In this document: positions 30,857 to 41,167 of the stretch, piece by piece | Numbering within the stretch: the stretch's first letter is position 1 | Layout: each line of letters opens with the position of its first letter | Assembly (NCBI GenBank): GCA_024640945.1 | Contig: JAHEEA010000006.1 | Coordinates: 1 to 61,059, forward strand | Direction: 5' to 3' | Length of the DNA stretch: 61,059 nt | Origin: Candidatus Methylopumilus sp. | Lineage (GTDB): Bacteria; Pseudomonadota; Gammaproteobacteria; Burkholderiales; Methylophilaceae | The notes under the pieces: generated by a model | Database searches by the model: none | Told to the model about the DNA's origin: nothing | What the model saw: the letters and a program-made list of their open reading frames with translations, nothing else | Program-made: the position numbers and the translations under genes

Positions 30857-31693
30857 TTAGCTTTGTTTTAGACCTAAATTACTTGTAATCTGGCTAATAA
30901 TCCCTGACTGATTCATCGTGTAAAAATGCAAACCTGGCGCTCCGCCGTCCAGTAATTTTTCACATAAACTAGTGACTACATCAACACCAAGTGCTCTCAG
31001 TGATGCAATATCATCACCATAGTCTTGCAATCTCAAGCTCAGCCAGCGTGGTATTTCTGCACCACATACATTTGAAAATCGTGCCAATTGTGTGTAGTTG
31101 TAAATAGGCATAATGCCCGGCACAATTGGGATGCTAATTCCTAGTGATTCGCAGCGGTCAACGAACTGAAAATAAGCATCTGCATTGTAAAAGTACTGGG
31201 TAATTGCAGCATTTGCGCCGGCATCTACTTTTGTTTTGAAATGCTCTAAATCTTTTGACGCTGAACGTGCTTCAGGATGCGTTTCTGGATAAGCGGCTAC
31301 TTCTATTTCGAAAGCATTACCGGCTTGTTCTCGAATGAAAGAAACCAGTTGATTGGCGTGTGCAAAGTCACCAACGCTGACTTCACCTGAAGGTAAGTCA
31401 CCACGCAATACAACTAATCGGCGAATCCCATTTGATTGATACGTTTGCAACAAATCTTTAATTTCTTGTTTAGTAGAAGAAATGCCAGAAATGTGCGGTG
31501 CCGCCTCGAATCCTTCAGATTGAATTTCTAAGACTGTCTCCATGGTGCGGTCTTTAGTCGAGCCGCCTGCACCAAAAGTGACAGAGAAAAATTTGGGCTG
31601 CATTAAGGCGAGCTGTTTTCGAGCTTCGCGTAATTTAATAATGCCTTCTTCCGTTTTTGGCGGAAAAAATTCAAAACTGATATCAGCCTTCAT
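30857..31693 (-). CDS. metF: 5,10-Methylenetetrahydrofolate reductase
   Basis: A 278-residue flavoprotein: SFEFFPPKTEEG at the N-terminus with the catalytic Glu, FFSVTFGAGGSTKDRT, LVVLRGDLPSG and QYFYNADAYFQF. It makes 5-methyl-THF for methionine synthesis. It lies 64 bases downstream of ahcY on the same strand; together with metK this is a methyl-cycle cluster. Confidence 0.96.
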   Translation of the reverse strand: MKADISFEFFPPKTEEGIIKLREARKQLALMQPKFFSVTFGAGGSTKDRTMETVLEIQSEGFEAAPHISGISSTKQEIKDLLQTYQSNGIRRLVVLRGDLPSGEVSVGDFAHANQLVSFIREQAGNAFEIEVAAYPETHPEARSASKDLEHFKTKVDAGANAAITQYFYNADAYFQFVDRCESLGISIPIVPGIMPIYNYTQLARFSNVCGAEIPRWLSLRLQDYGDDIASLRALGVDVVTSLCEKLLDGGAPGLHFYTMNQSGIISQITSNLGLKQS

Positions 31694-31757
31694 ATCTCAA
31701 TTCTCTTTTCATTCATTTGGACAGGCATCAGTGATTGCTGATGCCTGTTGCGCCTGA

Positions 31758-33167
31758 TTAATAACGGTATGTATCTGGTTTGAAAGGACCGTTTTGTGAA
31801 ACGCCAATATAAGCCGCTTGTTCATCTGATAAGCGTGTTAGTTGTGCGTTTAACTTTTTCAATTGTAATACTGCCACTTTTTCATCTAGGTGTTTAGGTA
31901 AAGTATAAACGCCCACTGGATATTTATCGGTATTCGCAAATAGCTCAATTTGCGCAATCGTTTGATTCGCAAATGATGAACTCATGACGTAACTTGGATG
32001 GCCTGTACCACAGCCTAAGTTTACTAAGCGGCCTTTGGCTAACAAGATAATCTTTTTGCCATCAGGGAAAATTACATGATCCACTTGTGGTTTGATTTCA
32101 TCCCACTCATATTTTTCAAGTGACGCAACATCAATTTCATTATCGAAGTGACCGATGTTACATACAATCGCTTGGTCTTTCATTTTTGCCATATGGTCAT
32201 GACCAATGACGTGGTAGTTACCAGTTGCGGTTACGAAAATATCGCCATGTTCACATGCATAATCCATAGTGACTACACGGTAACCTTCCATTGCCGCTTG
32301 TAGTGCGCAGATCGGATCAATTTCTGTTACCCAAACTTGTGCTGATAGAGCACGTAGTGCTTGTGCAGAACCTTTACCCACGTCGCCATAGCCTGCAACG
32401 ACTGCAATCTTGCCAGCAATCATGACATCGGTTGCACGTTTGATCGCATCAACCAATGATTCACGGCAACCATATAAATTGTCGAATTTTGATTTTGTGA
32501 CAGAGTCGTTTACGTTGATTGCAGGAAACGCTAAGCGGCCTTCTTCGTGCATTTGATACAAACGATGAACACCTGTTGTTGTTTCTTCAGTTACACCTTT
32601 AATTTGCGCAAGACGTGTTGAGTACCAAGTTGGGTCAGTTTTTAATTTTTCTTTAATTGCATTGAATAAGCACACTTCTTCTTCGCTGCCTGGGTTGTTC
32701 AATAAAGAAATATCTTTTTCAGCATTCGTACCAAGATGTAACAACAAAGTAGCATCGCCACCATCATCCAAAATCATGTTTGAATAGCCGCCATCAGTCC
32801 ATTCAAAAATACGGTGTGTGTAATCCCAGTACTCTTCTAATGTTTCACCTTTAATCGCAAAGACTGGTGTGCCACCAGCGGCAATTGCAGCTGCAGCGTG
32901 ATCTTGTGTTGAGTAAATGTTGCATGATGCCCAGCGAACTTCCGCGCCTAAGTCTTTAAGCGTTTCAATAAGAACAGCTGTTTGAATGGTCATGTGTAAT
33001 GAGCCGGTAATGCGTGCGCCTTTTAGCGGCTGTGCTTTTGAAAATTCTTCACGAATCGCCATTAGCCCTGGCATTTCGGTTTCAGCAATGGCAATTTCTT
33101 TGCGTCCAAAATCAGCTAGATTAATGTCAGCAATTACATAGTCTTTAATATCAGTCACAGTATTCAT
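31758..33167 (-). CDS. ahcY: Adenosylhomocysteinase
   Basis: A 469-residue SAH hydrolase. The NAD-binding motif [17 protein letters not shown], the substrate region [20 protein letters not shown] and the C-terminal [18 protein letters not shown] ... PDTYRY (tail Lys/Tyr) are intact. It splits S-adenosylhomocysteine to adenosine and homocysteine. An SAH riboswitch precedes it, so expression should rise when SAH accumulates. Confidence 0.97.
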   Translation of the reverse strand: MNTVTDIKDYVIADINLADFGRKEIAIAETEMPGLMAIREEFSKAQPLKGARITGSLHMTIQTAVLIETLKDLGAEVRWASCNIYSTQDHAAAAIAAGGTPVFAIKGETLEEYWDYTHRIFEWTDGGYSNMILDDGGDATLLLHLGTNAEKDISLLNNPGSEEEVCLFNAIKEKLKTDPTWYSTRLAQIKGVTEETTTGVHRLYQMHEEGRLAFPAINVNDSVTKSKFDNLYGCRESLVDAIKRATDVMIAGKIAVVAGYGDVGKGSAQALRALSAQVWVTEIDPICALQAAMEGYRVVTMDYACEHGDIFVTATGNYHVIGHDHMAKMKDQAIVCNIGHFDNEIDVASLEKYEWDEIKPQVDHVIFPDGKKIILLAKGRLVNLGCGTGHPSYVMSSSFANQTIAQIELFANTDKYPVGVYTLPKHLDEKVAVLQLKKLNAQLTRLSDEQAAYIGVSQNGPFKPDTYRY

Positions 33168-33291
33168 GTGTTTTCCTTGAATGGTGTGACCGGAGGGAAT
33201 GCGGAAAATTTGGAGTTGCTAGAAAAACTAGAAGTGATGCCACTTGAAGTTTTAACACTCTCACCCGTATCCCGTGCCCGGCACGGTTAAT

Positions 33292-33355
33292 ATGGTGAGC
33301 GCCGTTAAAACATTTTCCGAGCCTGGGAGTTTTCTCTCGCAGCGCTCCTCGGAAT
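33292..33355 (-). promoter_or_regulatory. SAH riboswitch upstream of ahcY
   Basis: On the minus strand the motif reads CCGAGGAGCGCTGCGA, then after a variable loop CCAGGCTCGG, then AACGGCGCTCACC, the conserved core of the S-adenosylhomocysteine riboswitch. SAH riboswitches usually switch on ahcY-type genes. A GC-rich hairpin (CCGTGCC / GGCACGG, 33272-33286) follows and may be the expression platform. The remaining bases of 33168-33494 hold no gene. Confidence 0.9.
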
Positions 33356-33442
33356 GGCGGCAATTATACGCGAATATTGTTTTTACACAAATTCAACGTA
33401 TTAGCCTAAGTTGATGCTTATAAAGTACTTAGCAGCAGACAT

Positions 33443-33479
33443 AAAAAAGCCCCAATCAGTTCAGATTGAGGCTTTTTTA
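33443..33479 (-). terminator. Terminator after metK
   Basis: AAAAAAGCC... / ...GGCTTTTTT stem on the minus strand, separating metK from the riboswitch-controlled ahcY. Confidence 0.82.
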
Positions 33480-33494
33480 TTTTAACTAGGGGTG

Positions 33495-34652
33495 TTAAAC
33501 AGAAGCCTTCAATGCCGCCGCCTTGTCAATCGCTTCCCAAGAGAATTCCGGTTCATCACGACCGAAGTGGCCGTAAGCTGCTGTCTTGGTGTAAATTGGA
33601 CGCAAGAGATCGAGCATCTTCACAATGCCTTTCGGACGTAGGTCAAAGTGTTCACGTACTAAAGCGGTGAGCACTTCGTTTGATACTTTACCTGTACCGT
33701 AAGTCTCGACCATGATGGATGTAGGCTGAGCAACACCAATCGCGTAAGAGATTTGTACTAAACAACGTGAAGCAAGGCCTGCTGCAACGATATTCTTAGC
33801 TACATAACGACCTGCATAAGCGGCTGAGCGATCTACTTTAGAAGGGTCTTTACCAGAGAATGCACCACCACCATGTGGCGCTGCACCGCCGTAGGTATCG
33901 ACAATAATTTTACGACCCGTTAAGCCACAATCGCCTTGCGGTCCACCAATCACAAAACGACCGGTTGGGTTCACTAAGAACTTGATATCACCTTTGATGA
34001 GTTCTTTAGGCAGTGTTGGTTTGATGATTTCTTCAATCACTGCTTCACGGATGTCTTTGAGTTCCATCTCAGGAGCGTGTTGTGTTGAAACAACGACTGT
34101 ATCAATGGCACTTGGTTTACCGTTTTCGTATTTAATCGTTACTTGTGATTTGGCGTCAGGACGTAACCATGGTAAACGGCCATCTTTACGGAGTTGTGAT
34201 TGACGTTCCATCACGCGGTGAGATAACCAAATAGGCAATGGCATGAGTTGTGGTGTCTCATCGCAGGCATAACCAAACATAATGCCTTGGTCACCAGCGC
34301 CTTGGTCTAGTGGGTCGTCATGTGCGCCATCAACGCCTTGGGAGATGTCAGGCGATTGTTTGTCATAAGCAACCAATACAGCACAACCTTTGTAGTCGAT
34401 ACCGTAATCTGTATTGTCATAACCAATGCGTTTAATCGTTTCACGTGCAACTTTGATGTAATCAACGTTTGCAGTGGTTGTAATCTCACCCGCAAGCACA
34501 ATCAGGCCTGTGTTGGCTAAAGTCTCTGCTGCAACACGCGCAGTAGGATCTTGTTCAAGAATTGCATCTAAGATGCTGTCAGATATCTGGTCAGCAAGTT
34601 TATCTGGATGGCCTTCAGAAACAGATTCTGAGGTGAATAAATATGAACTCAT
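33495..34652 (-). CDS. metK: S-adenosylmethionine synthetase
   Basis: A 385-residue enzyme with [20 protein letters not shown] at the start, [12 protein letters not shown] (methionine/ATP loop) and [19 protein letters not shown] (P-loop-like). It makes SAM from methionine and ATP. Upstream of ahcY and metF on the same strand but separated by its own terminator. Confidence 0.97.
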   Translation of the reverse strand: MSSYLFTSESVSEGHPDKLADQISDSILDAILEQDPTARVAAETLANTGLIVLAGEITTTANVDYIKVARETIKRIGYDNTDYGIDYKGCAVLVAYDKQSPDISQGVDGAHDDPLDQGAGDQGIMFGYACDETPQLMPLPIWLSHRVMERQSQLRKDGRLPWLRPDAKSQVTIKYENGKPSAIDTVVVSTQHAPEMELKDIREAVIEEIIKPTLPKELIKGDIKFLVNPTGRFVIGGPQGDCGLTGRKIIVDTYGGAAPHGGGAFSGKDPSKVDRSAAYAGRYVAKNIVAAGLASRCLVQISYAIGVAQPTSIMVETYGTGKVSNEVLTALVREHFDLRPKGIVKMLDLLRPIYTKTAAYGHFGRDEPEFSWEAIDKAAALKASV

Positions 34653-34865
34653 GGATTATGTTTCGTTCTATATTCGAAAATAAGGGATGAAGAATAGCAA
34701 ATTAAATGCAATTTACAAAATTCTAGTTTTAAGGCGCGAAGAATTTAAACCACTTTAAAAATCAGGTTTTAGCTAGCTAAGCTACCTTATCATTCAACTA
34801 TCCCATACAATGATGTTAATTAGAAATGCATGTAATTAATGACTGAAAATAGAATGACGAGAACG

Positions 34866-35696
34866 ATGGATCTTAAATTTACGAAAATGCAAGGCTTGGG
34901 CAACGACTTCGTTGTGATTGATAGTTATACATCGCCCGTTAATTTAACCGCTGAACAAATCCGTCGCATTGCTGATCGTCGTTTTGGCATTGGATGCGAC
35001 CAGTTGTTGTTGGTTGAAAAGCCAACGCAATCCATGGCTGACTTTCGGTATCGCATTTTCAATGCGGATGGCGGTGAGGTAGAGCAGTGCGGAAATGGCG
35101 CTCGTTGTTTTGCTAGATTTGTTTTTGATAAAGGCCTAACTGCAAAAACCAAAATTTGCGTTGAAACTGCTGGCGGTATTATTTACCCTAAATTGGAAGA
35201 TGGTGGTTTAGTGACGGTTGATATGGGCTCTCCTAAATTTGAGCCCAACCAAATTCCATTTATTGCTGATGAAGTTGCATTGAGTTATCCACTATTGGTT
35301 TCTGATCATGAAGTTGAAATCAGTGCAGTTTCTATGGGGAATCCTCATGCGGTGCAGGTGGTTGAGGATTTGGATCGGGCCCCAGTTGGGAATGAAGGAG
35401 CGCTTATTGAAGTGCATTCTAGATTCCCTCAGCGAGTGAATGCGGGGTTTATGCAAATTATGGATGTGCACCATATTCGTTTACGTGTATTTGAGCGAGG
35501 TGCCGGCGAAACACTTGCTTGTGGAACGGGCGCTTGTGCTGCTGCTGTTGCAGGTATTCGATTAGGTCAGTTGCAGTCGCCAGTGCAAGTAGATATGCGT
35601 GGCGGTAGTTTAACTATTGCTTGGGCGGGTGGAGATGATTCTGTGATGATGACAGGACCTGCTGTTGTAGTATATGACGGCAACATTTCAATTTAA
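34866..35696 (+). CDS. dapF: Diaminopimelate epimerase
   Basis: About 276 residues starting [19 protein letters not shown]; this ATG gives normal family length, and upstream in-frame starts (34839, 34854) add only an unsupported extension. The two catalytic cysteines lie in [14 protein letters not shown] and [15 protein letters not shown]. It converts LL- to meso-diaminopimelate for lysine and peptidoglycan. First of dapF-DUF484-xerC, a conserved order. Confidence 0.96.
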   Translation: MDLKFTKMQGLGNDFVVIDSYTSPVNLTAEQIRRIADRRFGIGCDQLLLVEKPTQSMADFRYRIFNADGGEVEQCGNGARCFARFVFDKGLTAKTKICVETAGGIIYPKLEDGGLVTVDMGSPKFEPNQIPFIADEVALSYPLLVSDHEVEISAVSMGNPHAVQVVEDLDRAPVGNEGALIEVHSRFPQRVNAGFMQIMDVHHIRLRVFERGAGETLACGTGACAAAVAGIRLGQLQSPVQVDMRGGSLTIAWAGGDDSVMMTGPAVVVYDGNISI

Positions 35697-35726
35697 TTTT
35701 GATTATTGATAGATAGAAAACCTTAA

Positions 35727-36395
35727 ATGGAAACGAAATCTCTGAACGAGGATGAAGTTGCTGCTTTCTTGCAGCAAAATCCGCAATTTTTTGAAAATCA
35801 TGCCGATTTGTTGGCAGCCATGCATGTTCCCAGTGCTCATGGTAAAGGGGCCATTTCTTTGGCCGAGCGTCAGCAAGTTGCTCAACGCGATAAAATCAGG
35901 CAATTGGAGCGAAAATACAGCGAACTTCTGACGATTGGTATCGAAAATGATGAAACGGGCAATAAAGTTCATCAGTTGACGCTGGGTTTGCTTAATTCCG
36001 CAGATTTTACCGCGCTAAATCAAATGCTGGTCGAAACTTTGCGTGAGAATTTTAATGTGCCTTACGTCAATATTAAGCTTTGGGCTTTGGCAGCAGATAA
36101 TGATTTAAGCACACAAGTAGCTTTTGAGACCGTTGATGAGACCCTTAAAACTTGGGTGCTGAGTTTAGATAAACCTTATTGCGGCAATGCACTCAATGAT
36201 AGTTTTCAGTATTTATTGAATGATGGAGTAGAGGCTAAATCTTATGCTGTGATTCCTTTGGGGGCTACAGAAACTATTGGTTTCCTTGTCCTGGCATCAG
36301 ATGATGAAAAGCGTTTCTATCCTGGAATGGGCACTTTGTTTTTGCAGCGATTAAATGAATTACTCACGTCAGCATTAAGTCGATATGTTAGTTAA
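35727..36395 (+). CDS. DUF484 family GAF-like protein
   Basis: A 222-residue protein. The N-terminus (EVAAFLQQNPQFFENHADLL ... GAISLAERQ) and the C-terminal GAF-like domain (about 85-220) match DUF484, which nearly always sits between dapF and xerC. Function unknown. Spacing to xerC is 12 bases, so it is co-transcribed. Confidence 0.88.
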   Translation: METKSLNEDEVAAFLQQNPQFFENHADLLAAMHVPSAHGKGAISLAERQQVAQRDKIRQLERKYSELLTIGIENDETGNKVHQLTLGLLNSADFTALNQMLVETLRENFNVPYVNIKLWALAADNDLSTQVAFETVDETLKTWVLSLDKPYCGNALNDSFQYLLNDGVEAKSYAVIPLGATETIGFLVLASDDEKRFYPGMGTLFLQRLNELLTSALSRYVS

Positions 36396-36407
36396 TCTGG
36401 ATTTGAT

Positions 36408-37286
36408 TTGGATTTTTTAGAGGCCTACTTAAATCATCTCGCTTTTGAGCGCGGCTTAAGCAAGTTAACGCAAGCGAATTACAAACGTGATATAGCCTTT
36501 CTTTTGGCATACGCTGAATCACAAGCTTTACTCCTCCTTAAAACTCAGCCTCAGCATATTCGTCAACTCATTGCTAAGTTACACGGCCAAGGATTGGGTG
36601 GAAAAAGTATTGCCCGTATGCTTTCCTCATGGCGTGGATTTTTTGACTATTTAGTCAAGCAGCATAATTTCACCAGCAATCCTTGTATTGGAATGCGTGC
36701 ACCAAAGTCTGCTAAAACTTTACCTCAAGCATTGTCCGCAGACCAGGCCGTTAAGCTGGTTGATGTGAAAGAGGAAGATTTATTAAGTTTAAGAGATCAT
36801 GCAATACTCGAACTATTTTATTCATCAGGTTTGCGATTGGCAGAGCTTGTTGGTTTGAACTTTGACCAGCTTGATTTAGTCAATGGCACAGTTACGGTGA
36901 CTGGTAAGGGAAATAAAACACGCATCGTTCCTGTTGGGAGTCATGCGATTAGTGCGATTGAAACTTGGATTGATGTCCGCAGCCTGATTGTAAAATCCGA
37001 GAGTGGGGCTTTGTTTATTACTAAGCAAGGCAATCGCATTACGCCTAGAGCAGTGCAATATAGATTAAAAGAGTGGGCAATTAAGCAGGGTATTAATAGT
37101 GATGTGCATCCGCATATGTTAAGACATAGTTTCGCTACACATGTTTTGCAGTCTAGTGGGGATTTGCGAGCCGTGCAGGAAATGCTTGGTCACGCTAATA
37201 TCAGCACTACACAAGTTTATACACATCTCGATTTTCAGCATCTTGCAAAAGTATATGATCAAGCCCATCCGCGTGCTAAAAAGTAG
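36408..37286 (+). CDS. xerC: Tyrosine recombinase XerC
   Basis: A 292-residue recombinase: N-terminal SAM-like domain (about 1-90) and catalytic domain with Arg in YSSGLRLAELVGLN, Lys in VTGKGNKTR, HxxR in HMLRHSFATH, His in GHANISTTQ and the nucleophile Tyr in VYTHLD. With XerD it resolves chromosome dimers at dif. The start is a TTG; an in-frame stop lies 15 bases upstream, so no ATG is available. Confidence 0.95.
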   Translation: MDFLEAYLNHLAFERGLSKLTQANYKRDIAFLLAYAESQALLLLKTQPQHIRQLIAKLHGQGLGGKSIARMLSSWRGFFDYLVKQHNFTSNPCIGMRAPKSAKTLPQALSADQAVKLVDVKEEDLLSLRDHAILELFYSSGLRLAELVGLNFDQLDLVNGTVTVTGKGNKTRIVPVGSHAISAIETWIDVRSLIVKSESGALFITKQGNRITPRAVQYRLKEWAIKQGINSDVHPHMLRHSFATHVLQSSGDLRAVQEMLGHANISTTQVYTHLDFQHLAKVYDQAHPRAKK

Positions 37287-37379
37287 AGTGAAATAAACCC
37301 CTAGAAAGCCTGTTGTTTTTAATGCTGTCAGAATGTGGCAAAATCAGAAGTTGGAATTTTTATAAAAAGGAATCACACC

Positions 37380-37964
37380 ATGGAACATCAATTACCTGCA
37401 TTACCTTATGCAAAAAATGCATTAGCTCCGCACATTTCAGAAGAAACGATAGAGTTTCATTATGGAAAACATCATCAAACTTATGTCACAAATTTGAACA
37501 ATTTAATTAAAGGTACAGAGTTTGAAAATAGCAGCTTAGAAGAAATCGTTAAAAAATCTTCAGCTGGTATTTATAACAACTCAGCACAAATTTGGAACCA
37601 TACATTCTTCTGGAGTTGCATGAAGCCAAATGGCGGTGCAGCACCAACAGGCGCTTTGGCTGATGCAATTAATGCAAAATGGGGTTCATTTGATGAATTC
37701 AAAAAAGCATTTCAAGCTTCAGCTGTCGGCAATTTTGGCTCTGGCTGGACATGGTTAGTGAAAAAAGCAGATGGTTCAGTAGATATTGTGAATATGGGCG
37801 CTGCTGGCACACCATTAACAACAGGTGATACGCCGTTATTGACAATCGATGTATGGGAACATGCTTATTACATTGATTATCGCAATGTGCGTGCTAAATT
37901 TGTTGAAGTATTTTTAGCTTCATTAGCAAACTGGGATTTTGCATCTGCAAATTTCAACGCTTAA
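37380..37964 (+). CDS. sodB: Superoxide dismutase (Fe)
   Basis: A 194-residue enzyme beginning [20 protein letters not shown] after AAAAGGAA. Metal ligands are seen in [21 protein letters not shown] and [23 protein letters not shown] is typical of Fe-type enzymes. It detoxifies superoxide. Followed by a terminator. Confidence 0.96.
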   Translation: MEHQLPALPYAKNALAPHISEETIEFHYGKHHQTYVTNLNNLIKGTEFENSSLEEIVKKSSAGIYNNSAQIWNHTFFWSCMKPNGGAAPTGALADAINAKWGSFDEFKKAFQASAVGNFGSGWTWLVKKADGSVDIVNMGAAGTPLTTGDTPLLTIDVWEHAYYIDYRNVRAKFVEVFLASLANWDFASANFNA

Positions 37965-37980
37965 TTAGTTGCTGATTTTA

Positions 37981-38015
37981 AGAGCCCAGCTTGCGAAGAG
38001 TAACTGGGCTTTTTT
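37981..38015 (+). terminator. Terminator after sodB
   Basis: GAGCCCAG / CTGGGCTT stem followed by a T-run. Confidence 0.8.
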
Positions 38016-38037
38016 AATATGCATTTGGATGTGCTAA

Positions 38038-38292
38038 TTGGATCAATATTTAAGTGAGCAGTTAAAAACCGCAATCAATCTTTCATTGTCGGGGGACTGG
38101 AATGCCGCCCATCAGATTGTTCAGGAATATAAAGATCCGATATCCTCTTGGATACATGCGGTTCTGCATAAAATTGAAGGGGATGAATTTAATAGTCGTT
38201 ATTGGTATGCAAGAACTTCTGCAGAATATGAGGACTTTGACTCTGTGAAAGATGAATTAATACATTTACTTACAATGCTTGATAAAATTTAA
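38038..38292 (+). CDS. Small conserved hypothetical protein
   Basis: 84 residues, TTG start with GGATG upstream. It contains SLSGDWNAAHQIVQEYKDP and WIHAVLHKIEGDEFNSRYWY, a pattern I remember from short proteobacterial hypothetical proteins. No catalytic motif or membrane segment is visible. Codon use resembles the neighbours. Confidence 0.6.
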   Translation: MDQYLSEQLKTAINLSLSGDWNAAHQIVQEYKDPISSWIHAVLHKIEGDEFNSRYWYARTSAEYEDFDSVKDELIHLLTMLDKI

Positions 38293-38319
38293 TTCAGTTT
38301 TTCTGTTAAAATCCACACC

Positions 38320-38631
38320 ATGCTGAAACGTACTTTCATGACCTTTTTACTGCCGCTGCTGTTTTTATTTGCACAGCACGGTGCAGTTACGCATGAAATT
38401 TCCCACTACTCCGAGCAAGCTCCGCTTACACAGCAGAAACAACAGACACCGCATTCTCCAATTTGTGACAAATGTGTTGCTTATGGAGAAATGGCAAGCG
38501 CATTAGATGCACCTAGTTTTCATATTCCCGTTATACCAATAATAGCCATTCAAATTGATGACTATCAATATACTCAAAGTCGTCATGTTGTTGTTTCTTA
38601 TCAAGCACGCGCCCCACCTCTTTTCTCCTAA
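38320..38631 (+). CDS. DUF2946-like exported small protein
   Basis: A 103-residue protein with a signal-like hydrophobic N-terminus (FMTFLLPLLFLFAQHGAVTH), several histidines, and CDKCVAYGEM, as in DUF2946 proteins often found next to metal-related TonB receptors. It lies directly upstream of a ZnuD-like receptor and may be part of a metal-uptake unit. Function is inferred from position only. Confidence 0.6.
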   Translation: MLKRTFMTFLLPLLFLFAQHGAVTHEISHYSEQAPLTQQKQQTPHSPICDKCVAYGEMASALDAPSFHIPVIPIIAIQIDDYQYTQSRHVVVSYQARAPPLFS

Positions 38632-38710
38632 AGTCATTGATTGAATCTGGGCTAACGCCCTTGGTCGTTTATAAAAAAGCGACACTTTCTACTTTATTTA
38701 GGAGTACTCC

Positions 38711-40744
38711 ATGAGCAATTCCAATCGATTAGCACGCAAGCCTATTGCGATTGCTATTACAACTTTATTTTTTACTCCGTTGTTGTTAACTACAACGAGC
38801 TTTGCTGCTGAGCAGCAGATTAATATTGATGCACCCCCTGTACCAATTACTGGCAATCCTTTAGGTGTCGGTTCTGATGAATTGGTTATTCCGGTTTCAG
38901 TGTTGAGTGGAAGAGAATTGTCTCTTAAAAGAGAGTCAACGATTGGCGAGACCTTGAATGGAAGTCCGGGAGTGAGTTCAACTTATTTTGGCCCCAATGC
39001 TTCTCGCCCAGTAATAAGAGGAATGGATGGCGACAGAATTAAAGTGATGCAAAATGGAGTTGGTGCCTTAGATGCTTCAGCACTTAGTCCAGATCATGCA
39101 GTTGCAGTTGACCCTTTAATTGCAGAACAGATTGAAGTAATCAGAGGTCCTGCGACTGTGCTTTATGGGGCTGGAGCTGTTGGTGGTGTAGTCAATGTGA
39201 TTGATCATCGCATTCCTAAAGAATCATTAGATGGACTAATTGGAAGGGCTGAGACAAGATTTGGCGGCGCAGACAATGAGCGGAGCGGAGCAGCTGTCGC
39301 TGATGTAGGAAATGGACTTTTCGCGATTCATGCAGATTTCTATACTCGGAAAACAGATGATTTAGAAATCCCTGGAAGCGCTATTAGGAGAATTAAAGCT
39401 AATGATCATGGAGATCATGTTAGCAATGGAAAGTTAGTCAATAGTGCAGCAAAATCAGATGGCGGAGCTATTGGAGCTTCTTTAACTTTTGACCAGGGGC
39501 ATGTTGGGGTTTCTTATTCGGAATCGAATAGTAATTACGGCACTGTTTCTGAACCAACCGTCAAGGTTGATATGCTGAGTAAGCGATGGGACTTATCATC
39601 GGAAGTGCATGGCTTGGATAGTTTTATTCAACGAATGAAATTTAGAATGGCTTACACCGATTATCAACATCAAGAAATTGATGCGGGTGTTGTCGGAACA
39701 ACCTTTCTCAATAAAGGTGTTGAGACTACATTGGAAGCGGGGCACACGAAGATAGGTGAGGTATCAGGTGTGTTTGGTTTGCAAACACAAAATACACGCT
39801 TTGAAGCTTTAGGTGATGAGGCCTTTGTTCCGTCAACTCATACGGCTAGTCAGGGCCTTTATTTTTATGAAGAGCTGCCTATTGATCGGATGAAGCTATC
39901 ATTGGGGGGGAGGGTTGATAAGTTTAATGTTAAGTCCTCAGGCGGTGGCGTTGATGACAAATTTGGCGAAGCAAGTGCTAAAAAATTTACACCTAAGAAT
40001 CTTTCTGCGGGAGCTTTATTTAGCATTGATGAGAATTGGAGTCTTGCTACAAACTTAACGCATACAGAGCGTGCCCCTACCCAAAATGAACTATTTTCTA
40101 ATGGTGCTCACGTCGCTACCAACCAATATGAAATCGGGAATAAAAATCTCAATGTTGAAAAAGCGAATGGCTTGGATGCACAAATTCGCTGGAAGCGTGA
40201 AAAACATAGTTTAAGTGTGAGTGGTTTTTACACGAGATTTACTAATTTCATTAGTATCTACAATACAGGCGAAAATGTTGATGGCCTGAGAGAAGCCAAT
40301 ACCATCGGTGTGCCGGCAATTTTTACAGGCATGGAAGCACAAGGCAAATTTCGTATTTATGAAGGTGTGGGCGACTTAAATCTAAACTTACGAGGTGATT
40401 ATGTCAGGGCGACTAATCAAGACACTGGATCGGCGCTTCCTAGAATTGCGCCGATGCGCTTGGGCGCTGGTTTTGATTATGAATTTGGTCAGTTTGGATC
40501 TAGGTTGGATGTGCTTCATGGGTTCAAGCAAGATCGCGTTGACAACAACGAGCTCAAAACAGATGGTTATACTTTGGTAAATGCAACTGCTAGTTATCGA
40601 TTTAAAACGGATTTTCGATTAGAAGTTTTTGCAAAGGCTAGAAATTTACTTGATCAAGATATCCGAGAACATAGTTCTTTTTTGAAAGAAATTGCTCCCA
40701 TGGGCGGCCGTTCATTATTGGTTGGCTTGCGTGGCGAGTTTTGA
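38711..40744 (+). CDS. znuD: TonB-dependent receptor, ZnuD-like (probable zinc uptake)
   Basis: A 677-residue outer-membrane receptor. The signal region ends at SFAAEQQ; the plug domain contains SRPVIRGMDGDRIKVMQNG and EQIEVIRGPATVLYGAGAVG, followed by a 22-strand barrel ending in VGLRGEF. The plug sequence resembles ZnuD-type zinc receptors. It takes a substrate across the outer membrane using TonB energy. ATG after TAGGAG. Substrate is inferred; no clear Zur box was seen. Confidence 0.8.
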   Translation: MSNSNRLARKPIAIAITTLFFTPLLLTTTSFAAEQQINIDAPPVPITGNPLGVGSDELVIPVSVLSGRELSLKRESTIGETLNGSPGVSSTYFGPNASRPVIRGMDGDRIKVMQNGVGALDASALSPDHAVAVDPLIAEQIEVIRGPATVLYGAGAVGGVVNVIDHRIPKESLDGLIGRAETRFGGADNERSGAAVADVGNGLFAIHADFYTRKTDDLEIPGSAIRRIKANDHGDHVSNGKLVNSAAKSDGGAIGASLTFDQGHVGVSYSESNSNYGTVSEPTVKVDMLSKRWDLSSEVHGLDSFIQRMKFRMAYTDYQHQEIDAGVVGTTFLNKGVETTLEAGHTKIGEVSGVFGLQTQNTRFEALGDEAFVPSTHTASQGLYFYEELPIDRMKLSLGGRVDKFNVKSSGGGVDDKFGEASAKKFTPKNLSAGALFSIDENWSLATNLTHTERAPTQNELFSNGAHVATNQYEIGNKNLNVEKANGLDAQIRWKREKHSLSVSGFYTRFTNFISIYNTGENVDGLREANTIGVPAIFTGMEAQGKFRIYEGVGDLNLNLRGDYVRATNQDTGSALPRIAPMRLGAGFDYEFGQFGSRLDVLHGFKQDRVDNNELKTDGYTLVNATASYRFKTDFRLEVFAKARNLLDQDIREHSSFLKEIAPMGGRSLLVGLRGEF

Positions 40745-40820
40745 TGAAGAGTTAGGTGCAGATATGTAGCGCTTGCGCTATGATTAGCCCTTCGATTGAT
40801 ATTACATTTAAGAGATTAAT

Positions 40821-41093
40821 ATGGCGCGTACAGTAAATTGCATTAAATTAGGTAAAGAAGCCGATGGCATGGATTTTCCTCCTTACCCAGGTGAACTTGG
40901 TAAGCGCATTTATGAAAATGTTTCCAAAGAGGCTTGGGCTGCTTGGTTGAAACAGCAAACCATGTTGGTTAACGAAAATCGTTTAAGCCTAGCTGATCCG
41001 GAAGCGCGTAAGTATTTAACCCAACAAACTGAAGCTTATTTCTTTGGCGAAGGTGCTGATAAAGCGAGTGGCTATATTCCAGAAAAGCCTTAA
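40821..41093 (+). CDS. yggX: Fe(2+)-trafficking protein YggX
   Basis: A 90-residue protein with [20 protein letters not shown] and [17 protein letters not shown], exact YggX family features including the single conserved Cys7. It protects iron-sulfur clusters from oxidants. Stands alone, followed by a strong terminator. Confidence 0.95.
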   Translation: MARTVNCIKLGKEADGMDFPPYPGELGKRIYENVSKEAWAAWLKQQTMLVNENRLSLADPEARKYLTQQTEAYFFGEGADKASGYIPEKP

Positions 41094-41113
41094 TTAAAAG
41101 GTTTTAAAAAAAC

Positions 41114-41146
41114 AAAAAAGGGCAGTCAATTTGACTGCCCTTTTTT
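41114..41146. terminator. Bidirectional terminator between yggX and phoU
   Basis: AAAAAAGGGCAGTCAA / TTGACTGCCCTTTTTT, a near-perfect 16-bp inverted repeat between convergent genes. Confidence 0.92.
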
Positions 41147-41167
41147 GTTGTCCATATTTGATTGGAA

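Noticed and set aside
33151-33363. 70-codon frame upstream of ahcY
   Set aside because: It covers the SAH riboswitch, whose conserved structure explains the sequence.
34653-34838. Possible SAM riboswitch upstream of metK
   Set aside because: No conserved SAM-I, SAM-II or SAM/SAH motif could be found in this AT-rich leader.
38632-38710. Zur operator in front of the ZnuD-like receptor
   Set aside because: No convincing AT-rich dyad of Zur type is visible, so no regulatory call was made.
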